From Aquabacter sp. (GTDB lineage Bacteria > Pseudomonadota > Alphaproteobacteria > Rhizobiales > Xanthobacteraceae), in assembly GCA_030147645.1 (NCBI GenBank), contig JASBUY010000276.1:1-13627 (forward strand): 13,627 nucleotides of DNA, in the 5' to 3' direction. A program made the translations under genes and the position numbers. Numbering within the stretch: the stretch's first letter is position 1; every line of letters starts with the position of its first letter. The notes beneath the pieces were generated by a model that saw nothing but the letters and a program-made list of their open reading frames with translations, ran no database searches and was not told the origin of the DNA. This document shows, piece after piece, positions 1 through 8,286 of the stretch.

Positions 1-613
1 CCGCGACGCCGGCAGAGGCAAGACCCACCACGAAGAAGGCGAAGACCTTCAGGGCGATGTGGCCGGCCAGCATGTTCGCGAACAGACGCAGCGAGAGGGA
101 GATGGGCCGCGACAGGAAGGAGACCACTTCGATCAGGACGACGAAGGGCAGAAGGAAGGAGGGAACGCCCGACGGCACGAACAGATGCAGGAAGTGCGTG
201 CCATGACGGACGAAGCCGTAAATGATGACCGTGCCGATCACCATCAGCGCCAGAACCGCGGTCACGACGATGTGGGCGGTGATGGTGAAGGTGTAGGGCA
301 CGAGGCCGATCACGTTCGCGACGAACACGAACATGAAGAGCGAGAATACGAAGGGGAAGAAGATCATGCCCTCGGTGCCGGCGGAATCGCGCACCATCTT
401 GGCAATGAACTCGTAGCTCATCTCGGCGACGGACTGCATGCGGCCCGGGACCAGAGTCCGGCCGCGCGTCGCATAGGTGAGGAAGAAGAAGATGGCGGCG
501 ACGATGCCGACCATGAATGCCGCGGAATTGGTGAAGGAGAAGGACACCCCGCTGACGTGCAGCAGCTCGACATAGCGCTGCACTTGGAACTGGTGGATCG
601 GATCAATGGTCAT
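1..613 (-). CDS. atpB: ATP synthase FO subunit a (partial, 3' end beyond the window)
   Basis: Subunit a of the membrane FO sector of ATP synthase; it forms the proton half-channels beside the c-ring in the inner membrane. The ATG at 613-611 opens a frame that runs without a stop off the left edge, giving 204 visible residues of a protein usually about 250 long. The N-terminus MTIDPIHQFQ and several long hydrophobic segments (about residues 30-48, 84-106, 110-134, 150-168) are typical. The hallmark SLSLRLFANMLAGH at about 172-185 contains the essential channel arginine (R176, equivalent to E. coli aR210). The gene lies 79 bases downstream of atpI on the same strand and is probably in its operon, with atpE and atpF-type genes expected beyond the edge. 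A GAAGGG element about 10 bases upstream could be the ribosome binding site. Confidence 0.96.
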   Translation of the reverse strand, partial: MTIDPIHQFQVQRYVELLHVSGVSFSFTNSAAFMVGIVAAIFFFLTYATRGRTLVPGRMQSVAEMSYEFIAKMVRDSAGTEGMIFFPFVFSLFMFVFVANVIGLVPYTFTITAHIVVTAVLALMVIGTVIIYGFVRHGTHFLHLFVPSGVPSFLLPFVVLIEVVSFLSRPISLSLRLFANMLAGHIALKVFAFFVVGLASAGVA

Positions 614-692
614 CCGACGCGCGCCCTTCGTGTCGTGCGGCCCGTGCCGCGCTTCGCCATGTTTCAGCCGCCGGGCATCGCCCGAGGACCGC

Positions 693-1073
693 TCACTTCT
701 TGACCGACTTCCGCCCGCCCTCGCCCGCCGCGCGCATCATATTGGTGATGCCCGCCCCGAACCCGAGCAGCGTGAAGACCAAAATGCCCCAGGGCGCCAG
801 ACCGAACATCTGGTCGATGCCCCAGCCGATGGCGGCCCCCACGAGAACCCCGGCCACAAACTCAGACCCCAGCCGAAAGGCGAGGGCCATGCCGGACGAG
901 GACGACGTGTCCCGCGAACCGCCCGGCTGCGATTGGTCCTTTGGCCGCGCCTTGTCAAGCGCGGCATTGAGCCGCTGAAGCCGCTCGGACAATGCGGGAT
1001 CTCCCGCGTCCGGCGCTCCCCCCGCCTCAGGCGCGCTCGTCTCCCTGGACGGGGAATCCGAACGTTTCGTCAT
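693..1073 (-). CDS. atpI: ATP synthase assembly/accessory protein AtpI
   Basis: Small membrane protein encoded first in the FO gene cluster; in other bacteria AtpI helps assemble the c-ring and has been linked to magnesium supply. The 126-residue product has a charged, low-complexity N-terminal half (residues 1-60, soluble and variable in this family). Two transmembrane helices follow (about 61-82 and 90-112), with the conserved glycine-rich pattern GVLVGAAIGWGIDQ and the GFGAGITNMMR motif typical of the AtpI/putative F0F1 subunit family. The C-terminus is basic. Start ATG at 1073-1071 with GGAG (1082-1085) 8 bases upstream. It is the promoter-proximal gene, followed by atpB. Family assignment is firm; the precise biochemical role in this organism is inferred. 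Confidence 0.92.
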   Translation of the reverse strand: MTKRSDSPSRETSAPEAGGAPDAGDPALSERLQRLNAALDKARPKDQSQPGGSRDTSSSSGMALAFRLGSEFVAGVLVGAAIGWGIDQMFGLAPWGILVFTLLGFGAGITNMMRAAGEGGRKSVKK

Positions 1074-1134
1074 GCGGTTCGCTCCGGCCTCGGATCACGG
1101 CCCCGACGATCGGCGCCCTTCCGAAACCGGCGGC

Positions 1135-1163
1135 ACCATAGTTGCGCCCCAAATGCGTGTCAA
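1135..1163 (-). promoter_or_regulatory. sigma-70-type promoter of the atpI-atpB operon
   Basis: On the minus strand a perfect -35 TTGACA (1163-1158) is separated by 17 bases from TATGGT (1140-1135). The predicted transcription start is near 1128, giving a leader of about 55 bases before atpI. A very AT-rich tract (about 1170-1210, in a genome that is otherwise GC-rich) lies just upstream and could act as an UP element, which would suit a highly expressed operon. The call rests on sequence match only. Confidence 0.7.
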
Positions 1164-1212
1164 GGAGCCTGGCATACATAATAAGCCTTTGATTTTTAAT
1201 ATTTTTTCTGAA

Positions 1213-1228
1213 TGCGCCGCGCGGCGCA
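1213..1228. repeat. 16-base perfect GC palindrome downstream of smc
   Basis: TGCGCCGCGCGGCGCA reads the same on both strands and begins 5 bases past the smc stop codon (1234-1236). In the smc transcript it could fold into a short GC hairpin, but it is followed by A-rich, not U-rich, sequence, so it is not a canonical intrinsic terminator. It separates the smc end from the AT-rich tract upstream of the atp promoter. Confidence 0.5.
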
Positions 1229-1233
1229 GCAAA

Positions 1234-4200
1234 TCAACTCACCTCACGTAAGCGTTCCGCCCCCTGGAGGTCCACGGAGACCAGCCGCGAGACGCCGCGC
1301 TCGGCCATGGTGACGCCAAACAAGCGGTTCATGCGCGCCATGGTGATGGGATTATGGGTGATGGTCAGGAAGCGCGTGTCGGTGAGCCGGGTCATCTCGT
1401 CCAGCATGGTGCAGAAGCGCTCCACATTGGCGTCGTCCAGCGGGGCGTCCACCTCGTCCAGCACGCAGATCGGGGCCGGGTTGGTGAGAAAGACGGCGAA
1501 GATCAACGCCATGGCGGTCAGGGCCTGCTCGCCGCCGGACAGAAGAGACAATGTCTGCGGCTTTTTGCCCGGCGGTTTGGCGATGATGTCGAGCCCCGCC
1601 TCCAGGGGATCGTCCGCGTCGGTCAGCACCAATTGCGCCTCGCCGCCGCCGAACAGCGTGTCGAATAGCTTGCGGAAATGGCCGTCCACCACCGCGAAGG
1701 AGGCCTGCAACCGTTCGCGGGCCTCGCGGTTGAGGCTCTGAATGCCGGCGCGCAGCCGCTTGATGGCCTCGATGAGATCGTCACGCTCCGCCGTCAGGCT
1801 GCCGAACTGCGCCTCGGCCTCCTGCAATTCCAGCTCCGCGCGCAGATTGACGGCGCCGAGCCGCTCGCGCTCGCGCCGGGCGCGTTCCAGCGCGGCCTCT
1901 ATCTCCGACTGCGGGGGCGGCTCCGCGCCCGGGGCGAGGCCCGCCGCCTCGCGCGCCACATCCGGCGCCCCGCCAAACGCCTCGGAAATCTCGCGCAGCG
2001 CATCGTCGCGGCGCTGGCGCGCACCTTCCAGCCGCGCCTCCCCGCGCGCGGTCATCTCGCGGGCAGCGGAGAGGGCTTCCAGCATATCGCGCGCGGCGCG
2101 GTCGGCTGCGGCAAGGGTCGCCTCCCCTTCCGCCAGTCGATCCGAGGCCTCGCGCCGCGCGGCGTCCGCCGCCTCCAGTTCGGTGAGAAGCGTGCGGCGC
2201 TGGAGGATCAGTTCGGCCGGGGCCTGATCCAGCGTGTCGAGTTCGTCCGTAGTCTCGCGCCGGCGCGCCTCCAGCGCAGCCACCCGTGCGCCGGCGCCGC
2301 CCGCCCGCTCGCGCCAGGAGCGCTCCTCGGCGGCAATGGCTTCGAGGCGCTTCAGGCGCGCCGCGCGCTCGCGGTCCAGATTGTCGGAGGCGGCCTTTGT
2401 CTCGGCGAGCGCCGCGCGGGCCTGGGCGGCCTCCCCGCGCGCGGCGGCGAGGTCGGCATCGATCAAGGCCGGGGCGTCGAGCGCCGCAAGCGCGGCCTCC
2501 GCCTGGCGGACGGCCGCCTCGCCCTCCTCGCGATTGGCGGTGATGCGCACCCGCGCTTCCGCGAGCGCCGAGAGGCGGGCGGCGTGCTGGCCGACCTTGC
2601 GTTCCGCCGCGGCCTCCGCCTCGCGCGCCGTCTCGGCCGCGCGCTGGGCGCCGCGCCGCGCGTCCCGCGCCTGCACTTCCCGCCCGGCCGCGTCGCGCAC
2701 CTGCGCCTCGCGCTCGGACATCGCCGCGCGCTGGAGCGCCAATTCGTCCCGCGCCGCCTCGACCTGATCCATCAAATCCGCGAGCCGGTTGCGCTCCGCG
2801 AGCCGCCGCGCGGCGGCGGTGGGCGCATCGGCGGCAGCGAGCACGCCGTCCCACCGCCACAGATCGCCTTCCACGGATACAAGTCTCTGGCCGGGCTTGA
2901 GCAGGGCTTGAAGGCGCCCCCCCTCCGCGCGCGCCACAATGCCCACCTGCGCGAGACGCCGCGCCAAGGCGGGAACGCCCGTGACCTTGTCGGCTAAAGG
3001 CGCGGCACCGGGGGGCAGCGCGGGATCACCGGCTGCGTCTCCGCTCCCGCCCCAGCGCGCCGGGGCGCCGGCGTCCAGGGGCAGATCGAGATCCTCGCCG
3101 AGCGCGGCGCCGAGCGCCGTCTCGAACCCCTTCTGCACGCTGAGCAGATCGGCGACGGGGGGAAAGCGCCGGTCCGCCGAGGCGAGCAGCTTTTCCAGCG
3201 TGCGCGCTTCCGCATCCAGCCGGCCGAAGCTGCGCTCCGCCTCCGAAAGGCGGGGCCTCACGGCGTCGAGGGCCTGGCGGGCGGCGAGATGGGCCGCTTC
3301 CGCCTCGGCGGCGGCCTCCTCGGCCACCATCAGCCGGTCGCGCGCCATGTCCGCCTCGGCGCGCCGCCGCTCCAGGTCCGCGCTGCCCGCCTCCTGGCGC
3401 AGGCGGGCCTCCTCCGCATCCACGGAAGCCCGCTCGGCGGCGGTGCGCCCGAGCCGTGCGCGGGCATCGCGCAGTTGGGCCTCCAGCGCGGAGCGGCGGG
3501 CGCCCACATCGGCATAAATGCGCGTGCGCTCCTCCAGTTCGCGTTCCGCCAGAAGCAAACGGCGCTCGGCATCCGCCAGCGCCAACTGGACGTCGCGCGC
3601 GGCATCTCCCGCCACCGCCTCGTCCTCGCGCAGGAGTTCCGCCTCCTCCTCGAGGCGCGCGATGACGCCCTCGGCATCGGCGGACAGAGCATGCTCGCGG
3701 GCCATGTCCTGCGCCAGTTGGGCGAGCCGCTGTTCCAGCTCCTGGCGGCGGCTGGCAAGGCGCGCCTCTTCGCGGTCCAATTCCGCCCGCGCCAAGGTGA
3801 GGCGCTGCACGCGCGCCGCGGCGGCGGCATCGGCCTGCCGCAGGCCCGGCAATTGGTGGGCGGCGAGCGCCTGAAGGCGGGCGGCCTCGCTCTGGTCGCG
3901 GGTGCGCTCCGCCACTTCGCGCAGCGCCGCCTGGGCGGTGCGCTCGGCCTCCACCAGATGCTGGGCGGTCTCGCGCCAGCGCGACCACAAAAGCGCCGCC
4001 TCCTGGCGCCGCACCTCCTCGGACAGGAGGCGATAGCGCGCTGCCTGACGGGACTGGCGGCGCAAGGCGTCGATCTGCCCACCCATCTGGCCGACCACAT
4101 CCTCGACGCGCAGCAGATTCTGCTCGGCGGCCTTCAGGCGCAATTCGGCCTCGTGGCGCCGCGCATGCAGGCCTGCGACTCCCGCCGCCTCCTCCAGGAT

Positions 4201-4686
4201 GCGGCGGCGCGCGGCGGGCTTGGCGCCGACGATCTCGCCGATCTGCCCCTGGCGGACCAAGGCCGGAGAGCGCGCCCCGGTGGAGGCGTCCGCGAAGAGA
4301 AGGTGGACGTCGCGCGCCCGCACGTCCCGCCCATTGATGCGATAGCTCGATCCCGCCCCGCGCTCGATGCGCCGCACCACTTCCAGCGCGTCATTGTCGT
4401 TAAAGGCGGCCGGCGCGGTGCGGTCGCTATTGTCGAGATGCAGGGCGACTTCGGCCGCGTTGCGGGACGGGCGGCTCGTGGTGCCGGAAAAGATGACGTC
4501 GTCCATGTCCTGGGCACGGAATGCCTTGTAGGAACTTTCCCCCATGGCCCAGCGCATGGCTTCAACGAGGTTGGACTTGCCGCAGCCGTTCGGACCCACG
4601 ATGCCGGTAAGGCCGGGTTCGATCAGGATCTCGGTCGGCTCCACGAAGGTCTTGAAGCCGAGGAGCCGGAGGCGGGTGAACTTCAT
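1234..4686 (-). CDS. smc: chromosome segregation protein SMC
   Basis: ATPase of the condensin-like complex (with ScpA and ScpB) that organises and separates sister chromosomes. The 1150-residue product has the full SMC order. An N-terminal head carries Walker A GPNGCGKS at residues 31-38. A long Ala/Glu/Arg-rich coiled coil spans about 165-505, and a hinge about 507-635. The return coiled coil spans about 636-1000. The C-terminal head has the ABC signature LLSGGEQ (about 1048-1054) and Walker B plus D-loop VLDEVDAPLDD (about 1075-1085). The hinge is short and diverged (it contains FPPVADLLSV and GDLWRWDG), as I recall for alphaproteobacterial SMCs. The start is set at MKFTRLRLLGFKTF, the conserved SMC N-terminus. 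The frame stays open upstream to 4905, but that extension is Arg-rich and unlike any SMC. No clear Shine-Dalgarno sequence precedes this ATG. The gene is divergent from the thioredoxin-like gene. Confidence 0.97.
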   Translation of the reverse strand: MKFTRLRLLGFKTFVEPTEILIEPGLTGIVGPNGCGKSNLVEAMRWAMGESSYKAFRAQDMDDVIFSGTTSRPSRNAAEVALHLDNSDRTAPAAFNDNDALEVVRRIERGAGSSYRINGRDVRARDVHLLFADASTGARSPALVRQGQIGEIVGAKPAARRRILEEAAGVAGLHARRHEAELRLKAAEQNLLRVEDVVGQMGGQIDALRRQSRQAARYRLLSEEVRRQEAALLWSRWRETAQHLVEAERTAQAALREVAERTRDQSEAARLQALAAHQLPGLRQADAAAAARVQRLTLARAELDREEARLASRRQELEQRLAQLAQDMAREHALSADAEGVIARLEEEAELLREDEAVAGDAARDVQLALADAERRLLLAERELEERTRIYADVGARRSALEAQLRDARARLGRTAAERASVDAEEARLRQEAGSADLERRRAEADMARDRLMVAEEAAAEAEAAHLAARQALDAVRPRLSEAERSFGRLDAEARTLEKLLASADRRFPPVADLLSVQKGFETALGAALGEDLDLPLDAGAPARWGGSGDAAGDPALPPGAAPLADKVTGVPALARRLAQVGIVARAEGGRLQALLKPGQRLVSVEGDLWRWDGVLAAADAPTAAARRLAERNRLADLMDQVEAARDELALQRAAMSEREAQVRDAAGREVQARDARRGAQRAAETAREAEAAAERKVGQHAARLSALAEARVRITANREEGEAAVRQAEAALAALDAPALIDADLAAARGEAAQARAALAETKAASDNLDRERAARLKRLEAIAAEERSWRERAGGAGARVAALEARRRETTDELDTLDQAPAELILQRRTLLTELEAADAARREASDRLAEGEATLAAADRAARDMLEALSAAREMTARGEARLEGARQRRDDALREISEAFGGAPDVAREAAGLAPGAEPPPQSEIEAALERARRERERLGAVNLRAELELQEAEAQFGSLTAERDDLIEAIKRLRAGIQSLNREARERLQASFAVVDGHFRKLFDTLFGGGEAQLVLTDADDPLEAGLDIIAKPPGKKPQTLSLLSGGEQALTAMALIFAVFLTNPAPICVLDEVDAPLDDANVERFCTMLDEMTRLTDTRFLTITHNPITMARMNRLFGVTMAERGVSRLVSVDLQGAERLREVS

Positions 4687-4897
4687 GGCGGGGCGATGTG
4701 CCAGCCTTTTCCCGTTGCGGTCAAATGCAGCCTGCGGCGGGAACCCCCGCGGGGCAAGGCGCCGCGCGCCACGATCCACAGGCGCGCGGCGATTTTCGCG
4801 TCCCGCACAACCCTCGGGCGCGGCACGGCGCGCAAATTCCGTTTCCCTCCCGCCCATGGGCGCACTAGAACCGCCGGCGATTGCGTTTCCGCGCCGC

Positions 4898-4915
4898 CGC
4901 CCCATCTAAGGGGCG
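4898..4915. repeat. 6-bp stem hairpin in the smc/thioredoxin-like gene divergent intergenic region
   Basis: CGCCCC (4898-4903), loop ATCTAA, GGGGCG (4910-4915). It lies in the 272-base gap between the two divergent starts, 43 bases before the plus-strand start codon. TTGCGT (4881) sits 17 bases before ATCTAA, so the loop could double as a weak -10 element. This is speculative. The rest of the gap (4687-4897) holds no gene or element I can support. Confidence 0.3.
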
Positions 4916-4958
4916 CACCGCGGAGGGATCGCGGGGCCGGCTGGAGGGACGAGGACAG

Positions 4959-5873
4959 ATGTTGCTCAATCAGGGCGAAGCCAATCGCGGGGCCGCGGGC
5001 GCGTCGGCCGACATCATCGACACCACCACCCAGACCTTCATGGCCGACGTGATCGAGGAATCGCGGCGCCGGCCCGTTCTGGTGGATTTCTGGGCGCCCT
5101 GGTGCGGCCCCTGCAAGACCCTCGGCCCGGTGATCGAAAAGGCGGTGACCGCCACCAAGGGCAAGGTGAAGCTTGCCAAGATGAATATCGACGAGCACCC
5201 CGCCATTGCGGGGCGGCTCGGCATCCAGTCCATTCCGGCGGTCTATGCCTTCGTGAACGGCCAGCCCGTGGACGGCTTTATGGGCGCGCTGCCGGAAAGC
5301 CAGGTCACGGCCTTCATCGAGCGTCTGACGGGAGGGGCGGCGGATGCCGACCTCGCCGAAGTGCTGGCGGCGGGCGAACAGGCGCTGAGCGAGGGCGATG
5401 CCCCCGGCGCGGCCGAGATCTTCGCCCATGTGCTGGCGCAGGAGCCGGAGAACCTCAAGGCGTTGGGCGGGCTGGTGCGCGCGCAAATTCTCGGCGGCGC
5501 GCTGGAGCAGGCCAAGGCGACACTCGCCATGACCCCCGCCGGCAAGGAGACCGACGCCGCCATCGCGGCGGCCCGCGCCGCGCTCGAATTGGCCGAACAG
5601 GCCGCCTCGCTCGGCGATATCGCTCCGCTGGAAGCGGCCGTAGCGAAGGATCCGAGCGATTTCCAGTCGCGGTTCGATCTCGCCCTCGCCTACAATGCGC
5701 GCAACAAGCGCGACCTCGCGCTCCAGCACCTGCTGGACATCGTGCGGCGCGACCGCACCTGGAACGAGGACGGCGCCCGCAAGCAGGTTCTCCAGTTGTT
5801 CGAAGCCTGGGGGCCGACCGATCCGCATACGGTGGCGGGGCGTAAAAAGCTCTCGACCATCCTTTTCTCCTGA
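4959..5873 (+). CDS. cnoX: thioredoxin-TPR protein, CnoX/YbbN-type chaperedoxin
   Basis: 304 residues: an N-terminal thioredoxin fold (about 20-125) followed by an alpha-helical tetratricopeptide-like region (about 130-304). The active site WCGPC is at 48-52, within DFWAPWCGPCK, and the cis-proline (IP) is at residue 93, so both catalytic cysteines are present. In E. coli YbbN (CnoX) the first cysteine is missing; alphaproteobacterial members keep a redox-active pair. Family members hold unfolding proteins during oxidative stress and pass them to GroEL or DnaK. The start was chosen at ATG 4959, which follows GGAGGGACGAGGACAG and gives the usual N-terminus; an in-frame ATG at 4881 would add 26 Arg/Gly-rich residues with no family resemblance. 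The LON-domain gene starts 16 bases downstream, so the two are probably co-transcribed. The symbol is assigned from architecture. Confidence 0.88.
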   Translation: MLLNQGEANRGAAGASADIIDTTTQTFMADVIEESRRRPVLVDFWAPWCGPCKTLGPVIEKAVTATKGKVKLAKMNIDEHPAIAGRLGIQSIPAVYAFVNGQPVDGFMGALPESQVTAFIERLTGGAADADLAEVLAAGEQALSEGDAPGAAEIFAHVLAQEPENLKALGGLVRAQILGGALEQAKATLAMTPAGKETDAAIAAARAALELAEQAASLGDIAPLEAAVAKDPSDFQSRFDLALAYNARNKRDLALQHLLDIVRRDRTWNEDGARKQVLQLFEAWGPTDPHTVAGRKKLSTILFS

Positions 5874-5889
5874 CCGTTCAAGGACCGCC

Positions 5890-6567
5890 GTGGCCGCGCA
5901 CCGCTCTTATCACGCCCCCGAGGATGTCCCCTCGGTGGTGCCCGTGTTCCCGCTCTCGGGGGCGCTGCTGCTGCCGCGCGCGGAATTGCCGCTCAACATT
6001 TTCGAGCCGCGCTATCTCGCCATGGTGGATGCCGCGCTCGCCGGGGAGCGGCTGATCTGCATGGTGCAGCCGGACGAATCGCGGGCCGGTGACGCGCGGG
6101 GCCCGGCCTTGTTCCAGGTGGGGTGCCTCGGGCGCCTCACCCAGTTCGCCGAGACCGATGATGGCCGCTATCTCATCACGCTCACCGGCATTTGCCGGGT
6201 GCGGATCGGCACCGAGGAACCCGTCGTCACGCCCTACCGGCAATGCCGGGTGGATGCGAGCCCCTATGCGCATGATTTCGAGGAAGGCGTCGGCGAAGAG
6301 AGCGTGGACCGCTCCTCCCTGCTCTCGGCCCTCGCCGATTTTCTCGAAGCCAACAAGCTTGAGGCGGACTGGGACGGGATCCAGCAGGCCGGCACCGAGA
6401 CGCTGGTGAATGCGCTCTCCGTCATGTCTCCCTATGGCGCGCTGGAAAAGCAGGCGCTGCTGGAGGCGAAGGACCTGAAGGAACGTGCCGAGATGCTGGT
6501 CGCCATCACGCAGATGATGCTGGCGCGCATGCCCGGCGGGGACGACGGCGAACCCTCCATCCAGTAA
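5890..6567 (+). CDS. LON substrate-binding-domain protein (peptidase-less Lon N-domain)
   Basis: 225-residue protein made of the N-terminal (substrate-binding) domain of Lon protease without the AAA+ or protease parts. The opening VVPVFPLSGALLLPRAELPL with NIFEPRYLAMV is the classic LON-domain start, and the C-terminal half is helical. The biochemical role is not established. A part in protein quality control is inferred from the domain and from the CnoX-like gene just upstream. The start is GTG 5890, preceded at 5 bases by AAGGA (5880-5884). Reading further upstream in frame enters the end of the preceding gene. The gene ends 9 bases before the convergent photolyase stop codon. Confidence 0.92.
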   Translation: MAAHRSYHAPEDVPSVVPVFPLSGALLLPRAELPLNIFEPRYLAMVDAALAGERLICMVQPDESRAGDARGPALFQVGCLGRLTQFAETDDGRYLITLTGICRVRIGTEEPVVTPYRQCRVDASPYAHDFEEGVGEESVDRSSLLSALADFLEANKLEADWDGIQQAGTETLVNALSVMSPYGALEKQALLEAKDLKERAEMLVAITQMMLARMPGGDDGEPSIQ

Positions 6568-6570
6568 GGC

Positions 6571-6588
6571 CCCGGCTCAATAGCCGGG
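6571..6588. terminator. possible bidirectional hairpin between convergent genes
   Basis: CCCGGCT (6571-6577), loop CAAT, AGCCGGG (6582-6588): a perfect 7-bp stem with a tetraloop, placed exactly between the LON-domain gene stop and the photolyase stop and overlapping the latter. Neither side has a good U-tract, so termination efficiency is doubtful. A second perfect palindrome, CCGGACCGGTCCGG (6591-6604), lies just inside the photolyase 3' end. Confidence 0.4.
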
Positions 6589-8127
6589 CGCCGGACCGGT
6601 CCGGTCCAGCCCCGCGAGGAAATCTTCCGCCTTGGCTTTCAGGGCCGCGCGCTGCCCCGCCTCCATGCGAGCGAGCGTCTGGTAGGGCATGGCCATGCGG
6701 GGATTGGGCTTGAGGCGCGCCTCATTGTCCATGAGGAAGGCCCAATAAAGCGCATTGAAGGGACAGGCGCTCGCGCCCAGTTTCTCGCCGGGATCAAAGC
6801 GGCAGGACCGGCAATAGTCCGACATGCGGTTGATATAGGCGCCCGAGGCCGCATAGGGCTTCGAGGCGAGGCGCCCGCCATCCGCGAACAGGACCATGCC
6901 CTGCACATTGGGCAGTTCCACCCATTCATAGGCGTCCGCATAGACCGCGAGATACCAATCCTGGACGGCGCGCGGGTCAAGGCGGGCGAGCAGCGCGAAA
7001 TTGCCCGTCACCATCAGGCGCTGGATATGATGGGCGTAGGCGGTGCGCCGGGTCACGTCCACGGTCGCCGCGAGACAGGCCATGTCGGTCTCGCCGGTCC
7101 AATAGAAGGCGGGCAAGGGACGCCTGGCGTCGAGCGCGTTCGTGTCCGCATAAGCGGGCATGTCGAGCCAATAAAGGCCGCGCACGAATTCGCGCCAGCC
7201 GATGATCTGCCGGATGAAGCCCTCCACCGCATTCAGCGGGGCCGCCCCCGCCTGAAACGCAGCCTCGGCCCGCTGACACACTTCAAGCGGGGTGAGGAGG
7301 CCGCAATTGAGATAGGGCGAGAGCACCGCATGAAAGAGGAAGTCCTCGCCCGTCTTCATGGCGTCCTGGAAATCACCGAATGACGGCAAGGCCTGGGCGA
7401 TGAAATCCTCCAGGGCGCGGAGCGCATCGGCGCGCGTCACCCCCCAGCCGAAGCCCTCCAATGTTCCGAAATGATCTGCGAAGGTCCGCTCCACCAGATC
7501 GAGAACCTCGCGCGTGACAGCATCGGGCGCGAACCGACGCCGATGCGGCACATGGGTGCTGGCGGGCAGGCGCTTGCGGTTGGCGGCGTCGAAATTCCAT
7601 TGGCCGCCGACCGGCTGGTCGCCGTCCATGAGCAGGCCGGTCTTGCGGCGCATCTGGCGATAGAAGAACTCCATGCGCAGGCTGCGCCGCCCCTCCGCCC
7701 AGGCCTCGAACTCCTCCAGCGTGGCGATGAAGCGCGTGTCGGGCCGGATATGGACCGGCACGGGCAGGGTTTCGCGCCAGGTCTCCATCATCTGGCGCAC
7801 CCGCCACTCCCCCGGCTCGGTCAGCACCATCTGGTCCGGGCGATGCCGCGCGAGCGCGGCCGCAACGACGGCGTCGAGACTTTCGGGCGTGTCGGGGTCG
7901 TCGTAGCGCCAATAGTCCACGCGCACGCCGCGCGCCGAAAGCTCGGCCGCGAAATGGCGCATGGCGCTGAACAGGAAGGCGATCTTCTGTTTGTGATGGC
8001 GCACATAGGTCGCTTCGGCGCGCACCTCCGCCATTACCACCACGTCGGAGGCGGGGTCGAGCCCGTCCAGAGCCGTCAGGCCGGGGGTGAGCTGATCTCC
8101 CAGGATGAGACGCAGCGTTCCGCTCAC
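6577..8127 (-). CDS. phrB: iron-sulfur bacterial cryptochrome/photolyase (PhrB-type, probable (6-4) photolyase)
   Basis: 516-residue member of the FeS-BCP class, the family of Agrobacterium PhrB, which uses light and FAD to repair (6-4) pyrimidine photoproducts and carries a 4Fe-4S cluster and a lumazine antenna. The N-terminal antenna Rossmann domain starts LRLILGDQLTP. The C-terminal FAD domain contains AYAHHIQRLMVTGNFALL (363-380) and WVELPNVQGM. The four cluster cysteines are all present at C351, C439, C442 (YCRSCRFDP) and C455 (SACPFNALYW), one residue off the PhrB numbering 350/438/441/454 as I recall it. The active-site histidine pair is H366/H367. The start is the GTG at 8127, which overlaps the upstream DUF2256 stop by GTGA. 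Substrate ((6-4) product) is inferred from the family. Confidence 0.95.
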   Translation of the reverse strand: MSGTLRLILGDQLTPGLTALDGLDPASDVVVMAEVRAEATYVRHHKQKIAFLFSAMRHFAAELSARGVRVDYWRYDDPDTPESLDAVVAAALARHRPDQMVLTEPGEWRVRQMMETWRETLPVPVHIRPDTRFIATLEEFEAWAEGRRSLRMEFFYRQMRRKTGLLMDGDQPVGGQWNFDAANRKRLPASTHVPHRRRFAPDAVTREVLDLVERTFADHFGTLEGFGWGVTRADALRALEDFIAQALPSFGDFQDAMKTGEDFLFHAVLSPYLNCGLLTPLEVCQRAEAAFQAGAAPLNAVEGFIRQIIGWREFVRGLYWLDMPAYADTNALDARRPLPAFYWTGETDMACLAATVDVTRRTAYAHHIQRLMVTGNFALLARLDPRAVQDWYLAVYADAYEWVELPNVQGMVLFADGGRLASKPYAASGAYINRMSDYCRSCRFDPGEKLGASACPFNALYWAFLMDNEARLKPNPRMAMPYQTLARMEAGQRAALKAKAEDFLAGLDRTGPAPGY

Positions 8128-8276
8128 GGCACGCGCTCGCTTTTGCGGCGATTCGCGCGGCAGCGGTCCGAGCAATATTTCACCTCCTCCCAGACCGCCT
8201 TCCATTTGCGGCGCCACGTGAAGGGGCGCCCGCACGTCGCGCAGAGGCGGGTCGGCAGATCGCTTTTGCGGCGCAT
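8124..8276 (-). CDS. small DUF2256 zinc-ribbon-like protein
   Basis: 50-residue basic protein with four cysteines in a CATCGRPF ... YCSDRC arrangement (C12, C15, C35, C39), a probable zinc-binding ribbon, with the conserved aromatic/basic stretch FTWRRKWKAVWEEVKYC between the pairs. I recognise it as DUF2256, of unknown function, which I recall as commonly encoded next to or fused with FeS-type cryptochrome/photolyase genes. Its TGA overlaps the photolyase GTG by 4 bases (8124-8127), so the two are likely translationally coupled. The ATG at 8276 is 10 bases past the SDR stop codon. A longer frame to 8321 would overlap the SDR gene and is not needed. No strong Shine-Dalgarno sequence is visible. 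Confidence 0.88.
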   Translation of the reverse strand: MRRKSDLPTRLCATCGRPFTWRRKWKAVWEEVKYCSDRCRANRRKSERVP

Positions 8277-8286
8277 GGGATGCCGG

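Noticed and set aside
1678..2997. 439-residue plus-strand open frame
   Set aside because: Also antisense to the smc coiled coil; low-complexity Arg/Gly/Ala/Leu translation.
4687..4905. 73-residue N-terminal extension of smc
   Set aside because: No SMC starts this way; MKFTRLRLLGFKTF at 4686 is the family N-terminus.
3289..5052. 587-residue plus-strand open frame opposite smc
   Set aside because: Antisense to the strongly conserved smc coding sequence; long antisense frames are expected in GC-rich codon-biased DNA, and the translation shows no domain.
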